A program made the translations under genes and the position numbers. Shown one piece after another: positions 57,399-64,000 of a DNA stretch of 64,000 nucleotides (its first letter is position 1; each line of letters opens with the position of its first letter). Source of the DNA: Eutreptiella sp. 'Long Island Sound 2002' (Eukaryota; Euglenozoa; Euglenophyceae; Eutreptiales; Eutreptiaceae); contig OZ038378.1 in the NCBI GenBank assembly GCA_964036045.1, forward strand, positions 37,635,228 to 37,699,227, read 5' to 3'. Below the pieces are notes generated by a model that was given only the letters and a program-made list of their open reading frames with translations, was not told where the DNA came from and searched no databases.

Positions 57399-57780
57399 GG
57401 TCAAAAGAAGATGCAAAGAAAGGCTTTGAGAGCTGTGAGAAAGCAAAACAGTGCAAATTGGGGCAAATTCGCACGAGATTCGTACGAAATTCATACGAAT
57501 TTCGTGCGAATTTCACATTCTCGTGAATGTGTGAACCTAGCGTGAATTTTTGTTTGAATTTGGGTGCGTGAATTTCGGATTCGACCGAATCTCACCAAAT
57601 GTGTTGAACCATGTGGCTACTTAAAACCTCTATTTGCACACATTTGTTGGATCTCACTTTGGGCGAAGATAGCGCGAGAAAAGCACACGATGGCACCAAG
57701 TTAGGAGCAAAACGCAGCAAAAAGTTGTCAAATTCACGGTACCGTGAATCTCGGATTCAAACGGCTCGTTCACGGAGGGT
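57399..57780 (-). mobile_element. Element III leader and terminal repeat (copy at 57.8 kb)
   Basis: The end GTTCACGGAGGG (57769-57780) borders TA (57781-57782). The palindrome TTCACGGTACCGTGAA is at 57734-57749, and TTCGTACGAA-type palindromes lie at about 57,465-57,510. Confidence 0.65.
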
Positions 57781-58215
57781 ACATAGAGGAGCGCCAACGT
57801 GTGCGAGCTGGGTGGCCGCATGTAAAGGAACGGAACGGGGAACACTTTCTCCTCTTGCCCCTTCCTGTGTTTCACCCAAAACGGGCAAACCAACGTCAGC
57901 GCATCGCCTCCCGCCTCCCGTCCAATAGCGGTCTTGGCACCCAAGGGCCGCACCGAAATGCCCCCGAAGATCTTCCCGTGGAGGATCCCAGTACGATCCT
58001 CCATGCAAAAAAACCATTCCCGCCTCCACATTGGCAACCTTCCCGTACCCATGCACGAACCAGAGGTCGAAATCACCGACTTCCGGAAGCGTCACCAAAT
58101 CGGCGCCTTCACCAGCTGCGGAACTGTCTCCGCGTTGGGCTCCAACAGCAGCTGGGCGCGGAAACCAGCACTGCTGTTGGCGGGGCCGTGATCCACCAAT
58201 GCGAAGAGCAAGAAG
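57781..58215 (-). pseudogene. Unrecognised protein remnant cut by element III
   Basis: The minus frame LVTLPEVGDFDLWFVHGYGK, then VEAGMVFLHGGSYWDPPRE and DLRGHFGAALG, is preceded in another frame by ANSSAGFRAQLLLEPNAETV. It ends within the element III terminus. The FDLWFVHGYG and FLHGG strings recall late strands of 2OG oxygenases, but no HxD is visible. Confidence 0.3.
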
Positions 58216-58254
58216 GTCACGACAATCTAAAAGGCATGGAGGAAATGCATGAAT

Positions 58255-58480
58255 TTAATTGGATTTTGCGTGCGCAAATGACACGTTTTGCGTCCCGGGT
58301 TGAAATCAGGCAACGAAGTAAATACCCTACTAGGCATTCGTAAATGACCCATTTTGCGTCACAGGTTGAAATTAAGCAACAACGTAAATACCCCATTTTG
58401 CGTGCGTAAATAACCCCTTTTGCGTCCTCGTCATGCGTATAGCCGATGCTCAAACGATGCATTTTACGCGCGCAAAAACG
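58255..58480. repeat. Degenerate tandem repeat of ~65 bp (TTTTGCGT / GTAAATACCC)
   Basis: Repeated order of ATTTTGCGT, GGTTGAAAT, GCAAC, GTAAATACCC and CGTAAATGACC, about three units, ending with ATTTTACGCGCGCAAAA. Confidence 0.6.
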
Positions 58481-58542
58481 GGGTGATTACACACCTTCTC
58501 GTTACATCGGCACTTGCATTCCTTCGTCCTTGCTGTCCCACT

Positions 58543-59470
58543 TTACTTTGCTGTCAGACTCGGCTTGCATGCTGGGCATTGAGGCGGTATAGTGCATCGC
58601 CGTTGAAGCCCACTGCATCTCACGGGCGCTGGGTGCGCGGGTGAGGACGAGGCTGCTAGGACAGAACCAAACGTAGACGCAGCCGGGGGCGACGGGGACC
58701 CAAACCATGTCGTCCGCCATGGGAGGGAGGATCCACCAGCGATGGTACCAGGGCATCGAGCACTACTCGGCATGCTCGTCCTATGGCCCCAGTCCCTCCG
58801 TCGTGAATGGGCACACGCTAATGGCAACGGTCCCAACCACGTCCCATTGACCCACACGTCACCCATGTAGGGGATTTTCTTCTCCATCCCCGAGGGCGTT
58901 TTCAGGGGCGCCGACCAACTCAACCTTGGGGCAGGTAGTGCAGGGGGCTGCAAATCACTGCCCAATGAGGTTGCCGGGGGGTCCTCCTCCGCCTCTGCCA
59001 CCTCCGGTTCCTCCGGCTCAACAAACATCACGTCCGGGACATTCTCCGGTTCCACCACATTTGGGGGTGTGCGGAATCTTTCCGGCACGAAGGGGACAAA
59101 AATCGTCCTCCCCGGCCCGCCAGCTCGACGATGGATGAACGTTCCATCCATCAGCAAAACACTGCCCCGCTTTTGCTGGACCACATGCAGCGTGTTGGAC
59201 GTGTGGTAGCCATGGCTCGTCCCCAGTGCAATTTGCAGGGATTTTTCTGGGGGATCATCCTGCAAAGATATGAAAACCACCCTCGTGTCCGCCGCACCCC
59301 GCAACGTAAGCATGAAATCGCGGTGCGGCCACTGGTAGCCCGCCAGAAGGGGCGTCCATTCGTTCCACCAACTGGGGCTCCCAGTCCTCCAGGTCATCCA
59401 GCACCTGGGATGGACGTTCTAGGGCGTGGTGCGGAACCCCTTGGTAGAGCACAATTTCCGGAACACCCAA
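58543..59470 (-). pseudogene. 2OG-Fe(II) oxygenase-like protein
   Basis: The minus frame from 59397 contains GYQWPHRDFMLTLRGA with an HxD pair, VVFISLQDDP, then LQIALGTSHGYHTSNTLHVV, GSVLLMDGTFIHRRAGGPGR with the distal His and a following Arg, and FVPFVPERF. This is the order of metal-binding His/Asp/His and the 2OG-binding Arg in this fold. An acidic linker and a Pro/Ser-rich tail follow, the tail probably beyond the true protein. The N-terminal part (PEIVLYQGVPHHALERPSQV, LEDWEPQLVER) is in a different frame starting near 59470, so one frameshift near 59,365 disables the copy. The upstream sequence recurs at the window's right edge. Confidence 0.55.
59417..59470. repeat. Repeat also found at 63,950-64,000
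   Basis: GTTCTAGGGCGTGGTGCGGA and AGAGCACAATTTCCGGAA recur at the right edge in the same direction with few changes, so a second copy of this gene's 5' part probably begins beyond the window. Confidence 0.7.
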
Positions 59471-60043
59471 CTAGCCTCAATTTCGGGGCAATCCACCTAA
59501 AAAAACGGATTCCGCACCCTCAAAAACTCCCCATCCCCTTTCTTTCCCCACAGAAACCTCATCGTAGGGGTGGTTTTTTTTGGGGGGGGGTCAAAGAGTT
59601 AGAGCAGAGTTAGAACGCAGTTAGAACGCAGTTAGAGCACAGTGCTCTAACTGATTGGAGCACTAATTATCGCGCGAAAACTGAGTTATCGCGCAGTTAT
59701 CGCGGGTAGTTATCGCGCACCCGTCCTCCATCTGTCACTAGGACAAACAACACAAAACACTTGGCACAAAGAATTTATGGTCTTTCTTCGTACAAAGTGG
59801 TCAACGTCCGAGGCCTTGGCTGCCTCCAGTTCCAAAAGCCCTTGCTCCAGGGCGTTCATGGACATGCAATGGTGCATGTGGCGGAGGGACATACTTGGCC
59901 TCACCAAGGACCAACCCTTGAAACTATTTTTGAGCCTCCTCTTGTAAGGCCCATGCCGATACTCCGTTGGGATGGAGGAAAACTGAAAAGTGTTCCTCCA
60001 TTTCTCGGCAAAATAAAGTGCAATGTGCCGAGCAGCAATGGAT

Positions 60044-62208
60044 TCACCTGGTGGGGGACCAACCTGAGTCTCCCCAAGCTTTTGAAAAGTATGTGGTCAA
60101 CGCAACGTGGCGTTCCACTTGGGTTAGAGTGTACATCTCCCTCACCCTCCAATGCTCATACAAACTCTCAATGCATTTTACCATGACATCCACAACAACC
60201 CATAACGGAGGTCCACCAGGGGTCCTCATTGTGGGGACATGATCTTTGAGGCAATCCACAAATTGCCTTTGGAAGGGGGGGGAGGTTAGGAAAGCTTTGG
60301 TGCTTGTAAGATCAAAATCTTTTTCCTTGGCCCTTGAGGCCGAGGGGAGACGTTCCCTCAGAGGAATGCCTGAGGTCTCATCCTTCAGGGCTTGTTTGAA
60401 GGCATGCAAAGCTGCACGAGCTTGGGCCTTACCAAAGTGAACCACGGGGGAGGGCCTGAAGGGTGGTCTCAATGCGCTTTGCAATGCAATTTAGAATGCG
60501 GCGTGCTGCATGTTGGTAGTCCCCCGGCCGTCTATCAGGGGTCACACATCTCAAAAAATGCCCCCCATCTTGAGGTGGACTCCACCCCCATTTGCTCAAC
60601 AATACCATTGGGGTCTTTGCACAACCAACACTTAGACCCAGCACCCCCCATTGCTTGCATCCCCTTCCCATCCCCCGTCAAAATAACAATGCAAGTCAAA
60701 AATTGGTTTTGAAAGAGGACAACTTCCTCCTCCACATCCCTCACCTCTTGGTTGAGGTTGGCGGAGATGTCCAAGCTTCTCAAAAAAACTTGTTCATCCC
60801 CGCCATCCATGCAAAACCATGAGGCCCATAGCTGCACCTTTGTAGCCTTCGTGAACCGGCCGTTTGAATCCGAGATTCACGGTAGCGTGAATTTCACCAA
60901 TTTTTGCTTTGTTTTGCTCGTAACTTGGCGCCATCGTTAGCGTTTCTTGGGCCATCTTCGCCAAAACGTTGTCGTTAGAAACGTCTTGAAATTTGATGTT
61001 TAACCTTGTTGGCAGCTTGCGCATGATGGGCTCAATCACCGTGAACGCAACACGAATTTACCAAATTCACGCATGTGTGAATTTGCGTGAATTTCAGGTG
61101 AATTTGGGTGATTTTTTCGTGAGATTTGGAACTTTTGGAGATTCGTACGAAATTCGTACGAACTTCGTACCACATTCGTACGAAAATTCGCGCGAATTTC
61201 GTACGAATCTGGAGATTCTGGTGAAATTCGCAAATATCGCGCGCGACATTCGCACGACTTTCGTGCGAATGTGCTGAATTCGCACGAATTTCGTACGAAT
61301 TTCTTACGAATTCGTACGAAATTCGTACGAATTTCTCACATTCAGGCCCAAAGGTACCAGGACATAATTCGAGGATTTTTTTTTGGCGCCATTTGGGCCT
61401 GACGGGTCCGTTTGGGTTGGGACTTTCCCTGAATCATGGGGACTGAAAGTGGAACTTGAGGTTTGCCCCCTCTAATACGTCATACTGAAGCTAAAATGTA
61501 GTGTTTTCTCAAGAAAAAAAAACACCAAAACTGGGTCAAATTCGCGTGAAATAGACACGATTATTCAAGTGGCCACTTGAACCTCGTTCACGAAGGGTAC
61601 CTTCGAAGCATACTTTGCCCCCATTGACCCCCATTGACCCATACATCCGCACGGGTTGAGGATGCCTTCCGGAAAGAAGTCGCATCAACTGAAATGACAA
61701 CAATGGCAACGCCACTAGGGGGGGTTTTCCGAATGACCCGGGCCATAGACATCGCATTTTGTACAATTGACTGCAAAGGCACATGGGCAGCTGCCCTACT
61801 GCGGCTTGTGGTAGACTTTACAATGGTTGCTTGGGGAAAGTAGGGCATGACCTGTTGCCGAACGGTCCTTAGGTCCCGTTGGGTACAACGGCGGTGCATT
61901 CGCAAATGGGCCCGCTGGGAAAGATGCATGGCGCATGCCATGCGTAGCATGCTTAGGGCCTCATGCTCCGGAGCTGTGAATGCAAGATGGCCACCAAGTG
62001 GGCCACAGAGGGCAGTGCACGCCCCACCACTTAAACAAACTTCTCCTTTGGTGTTGGTGCCACACACAATGTTGGGATCCCCCAATGGAACTCGCACTAG
62101 CCGCTGAACAGCCTTCAACCGCCGCCGCCGACCTTGGGGCATTGCAAATCGGTGTACCGCCGCAGGTGAATTCAGAGCCCTCAGGGCCTCATTAACAGCA
62201 TTGTCCAT
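60044..62208 (-). pseudogene. Element IV transposase-like gene, interrupted
   Basis: The N-terminal frame (62208 to 61588, MDNAVNEALRALNSP) has a Cys-bearing segment (CGTNTKGEVCLSGGACTALC) and ends with GVAIVVISVDATSFRKASST, where VISVDAT looks like a first catalytic Asp strand. The frame then runs into an inserted element (60845-61597). Beyond it, the frame from 60837 reads LTCIVILTGDGKGMQAMGG then SKCWLCKDP, a second Asp region followed by CxxC, and the frame from 60484 (LWVVVDVMVKCIESLYEHWR) may be the last third. Frame changes on both sides of the insertion add to the damage. This is a DDE-type transposase by layout; the superfamily is not determined. Confidence 0.5.
60845..61597 (+). mobile_element. 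Element III non-autonomous copy inserted at TA
   Basis: 753 bp bounded by GCCTTCGTGAAC (60845-60856) and GTTCACGAAGGG (61586-61597), flanked by TA on both sides. The left 100 bp match the element III end at 57.8 kb in reverse complement, including a 1-mismatch form of the TTCACGGTACCGTGAA palindrome. The middle (61,140-61,340) is packed with TTCGTACGAA palindromes. It has no credible ORF and splits the element IV gene after codon LRRY. Confidence 0.75.
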
Positions 62209-62459
62209 GAAGAATAAGAGGGCCTAGGCAAGAAATGAGGGAGGGTTTTGAAGCAAGGGCCGAAAAAAAACGCGCGATAACCCCCCGCGATAACTAGTTA
62301 GAGTGCGATAACCCAGCGCGATAACTAGTTAGAGCACCTAGTTAGAGCGCGATAACTACCGCGATAACTAGTTAGAGCAGAGGTTAGTGCGCACCAACAG
62401 GAGGGCTTAGAGCAAGCATTGGGCACCCCAAACCCAGGTCCACAAGCTGCTGCCAGCAC

Positions 62460-63870
62460 GTAGGCGTGCAGTGCAGCACCCCCCCCCCACTGTGACAAAT
62501 CACGCTCTGACGTTCGCCCTCCCATGGCAATGGAGCGTGCTATGCCCAGGTGTTGAACAACACCGGGGCTTGGGGTGTGGCCTTGCATGCCCAACCCTCC
62601 ACCGCCGTACCCTTGCACACATGGTTGTGCCGCTTTTTGTCCCTCAGGGAGGGATTCAGCAGGCCACCACCCTCCACCCAGAAATCTCCCCCCGTGAAAG
62701 ACCCCACACACACAATCGGCGCCATGGGCGCCCCATCACGCAAATGGGCGTGAGGGCCCATGGTGTCCGTCCCTTGGGGGCGAACAATTTGGATGCTACA
62801 CTGTAACCATGTGAACCATGGTGGAGCATTCCAAGTGCAATACTCATTCAGCTCTACAACCAAGGGGGTGAGGGGAGGCCTCAGGGTAGCAGCAGCCATG
62901 TGGGTCGCCCTAAAAGTAGAGGGGTTGGGGTTTCCGCTTCCCACTAGGCCGAAGTGGCACATGTCCTCTTGGGCCCCATATCGCTCCTCCCCACGAAAAA
63001 TGCACTTAGGCAACCCCCTTAGCAAACCAAGGTATCATGGACTCCCACTCCTGCTCCCGCTACCCTGACTCTGCACCCGTGGCGGACCCAACCCTTGCCG
63101 GGCGGTGAAGGTGGCACTGAGGGTGGAGGTGAGGCTGCGCACCTGCGCCTCAGCCACCCCCAGGCGCTGGTGGAGGTCATCCCCCATCCTCCGGAGCGCC
63201 TCCACCTCCACCCTCAGCTTGGCCGCCTCCACCTCGGCCTTCTGCCTCCCCTCCTCGGCCTCCCTTAGGGCCCCCCTCACCGTCTCCAGCTACTCCCCCC
63301 TCTTGTTGGCCAGGTTGAGGGCCTGGTCCAGGGCACGTTGAGTGTTGCCTTGGACCTTTTCGGCCTTCGCCAAGGCCGACTTGTGGTCGGCCGCCCCACC
63401 CTTGGGGAGTGCGGCCTCGACCACCGTGGCGGCCGCTTGCTCGACCAAAGTCTGGCAAGCGTCCGTCACGTGGGTGGCCGCACTGGCCTCCAAGGCCTCC
63501 ACATCAAGGGCTTCAGGGGGGGGCTGGGCCGCCACCTTGGCCACTGGCGACGGCTGGGGGGAGGGGGTGGGTGCCTTACCCTTAGGGGAGGGGGGGATTC
63601 CGGCTCACCGACCACCACCTCAGCCCCCCCCTTCGTATGCTTGGTGGGCCTTCTCCCCTTGGGCGAATGCGACTGGACCCATGCGGCGGTTGCATCACAC
63701 ACAGATTGGGGGGCCTCGTACCCCCCAACCTGGTGGATGCCCCCCCCCCTTGTGCAGCTACTGCCACACTTCCCTCCCAGCGTACTCCCCCGATGCTTCA
63801 TCAATGAAGCACACCCTCAACGAAAAATGATTTTTCCTTTGGGGGGGGGGGTCACTCATCCCTAACAAAC
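62460..63870 (-). pseudogene. Coiled-coil plus FTGG-type oxygenase-like protein
   Basis: From the N-terminal side: a Pro/Lys-rich segment (SPKGRRPTKHTKGG) near 63,660; a coiled coil (ALAKAEKVQGNTQRALDQA, one TAG at 63290, then LREAEEGRQKAEVEAAKLRV and VEALRRMGDDLHQRL) to about 63,035; and a domain with CTWNAPPWFTWLQCSI, CVGSFTGGDFWVEGGG and, after a TAG at 62540, HAPLPWEGERQSVICHS. The GxFTGGxxWV and H-x-(P/V)-x-PW-x-G-x-R pattern is one I associate from memory with 2OG-oxygenase-like proteins in algal mobile DNA. At least two nonsense codons are present. Confidence 0.45.
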
Positions 63871-63949
63871 ACAAAAAAGCAGCAACCGTTTCCCCCTCAG
63901 CGGCATTCGGCCATTTGTTCGTTTCCCCCCCCAACCCATTGGATGCAGC

Positions 63950-64000
63950 GTTCTAGGGCGTTGTGCGGAACCCCTAGTTAGAGCACAATTTCCGGAAGAC
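63950..64000. repeat. Second copy of the 59,417-59,470 repeat, cut by window edge
   Basis: See the left copy. Here TAGTTAGAGCAC replaces TTGGTAGAGCAC, which makes the similarity to the element IV iterons stronger. Confidence 0.7.

Larger units (their letters stand above)
59590..62400. mobile_element. Element IV: DNA transposon bounded by GTTAGAGC / GTTATCGCGC iterons
   Basis: The left side (59,595-59,720) carries several AGTTAGAGC and AGTTATCGCGC copies. The right side (62,270-62,390) carries GCGATAACTAGTTAGAGC composites, with the TATCGC part inverted relative to the left. Between them on the minus strand is a transposase-like gene. Exact ends and target duplication are not clear from inspection. 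Confidence 0.5.

Noticed and set aside
60044-62208. RAG1/Transib-type transposase
   Set aside because: The GDGKG...CWLC region suggested it, but the flanking residues and the iteron ends do not match what is known of Transib or RAG1, and there is no 5-bp duplication evidence here.

Overview
The window looks like nuclear DNA of a eukaryote with a large, transposon-rich genome, most likely a microbial alga or related protist. The grounds are spliceable GT..AG introns, a tRNA-like unit with Pol III boxes, piggyBac-type transposases, and reverse-transcriptase (RT) remnants with a 'DN' motif C that I loosely associate from memory with algal and dinoflagellate genomes. I cannot name the species. 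There is no bacterial operon structure, no rRNA and no CRISPR.

Only one gene looks like an ordinary cellular gene. At the left edge, on the minus strand, is a ~4 kb uninterrupted reading frame that runs off the window. It has leucine-rich repeats and two cyclic-nucleotide-binding-like domains joined by a long Ser/Ala/Pro linker. Almost everything from about 5.5 kb to the right edge is mobile DNA in nested, decaying layers, coded mainly on the minus strand.

Layout: 1-3,975 LRR/cNMP gene; 3,976-5,500 nothing recognised; 5.5-6.6 kb RT fragment; 6.7-7.4 kb scrap of the main element family; 7.9-9.65 kb and 12.2-14.4 kb RNase H retroelement remnants; 9.95-11.2 kb transposon-like fragment; 11.4-12.0 kb tRNA-like SINEs; 15,846-22,371 complete two-gene DNA transposon (E1) inserted in an older gene (pieces at ~15.2-15.84 and 22.38-24.2 kb); 24.4-26.8 kb repeats and small ORFs; 27.28-32.97 kb diverged relative E2; 32.95-34.95 kb element with an oxygenase-like ORF; 35.3-36.94 kb partial relative E4; 37-38.1 kb simple sequence; 38.5-41.6 kb decayed retroelement; 43.04-45.44 kb partial relative E3; 45.4-50.7 kb two piggyBac copies; 52.1-56.64 kb RT element; 56.64-57.78 kb second oxygenase-element copy; 58.2-64 kb oxygenase-like genes around a DNA transposon that itself carries an inserted TA-flanked element.

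The most interesting object is the E family. E1 has 19-bp perfect terminal inverted repeats, a 5-bp target duplication (AGACA), gene A (a ~735-codon protein of unrecognised type, possibly the recombinase) and gene B (four exons, unrecognised). Every non-coding segment except the first intron of gene B carries a 16-20 bp palindrome centred on GAAATTT, and neighbouring palindromes are spaced about 70 bp apart. In E2 the arms of the palindrome have changed together so that it stays symmetrical. I do not recognise this arrangement in any transposon family I know.
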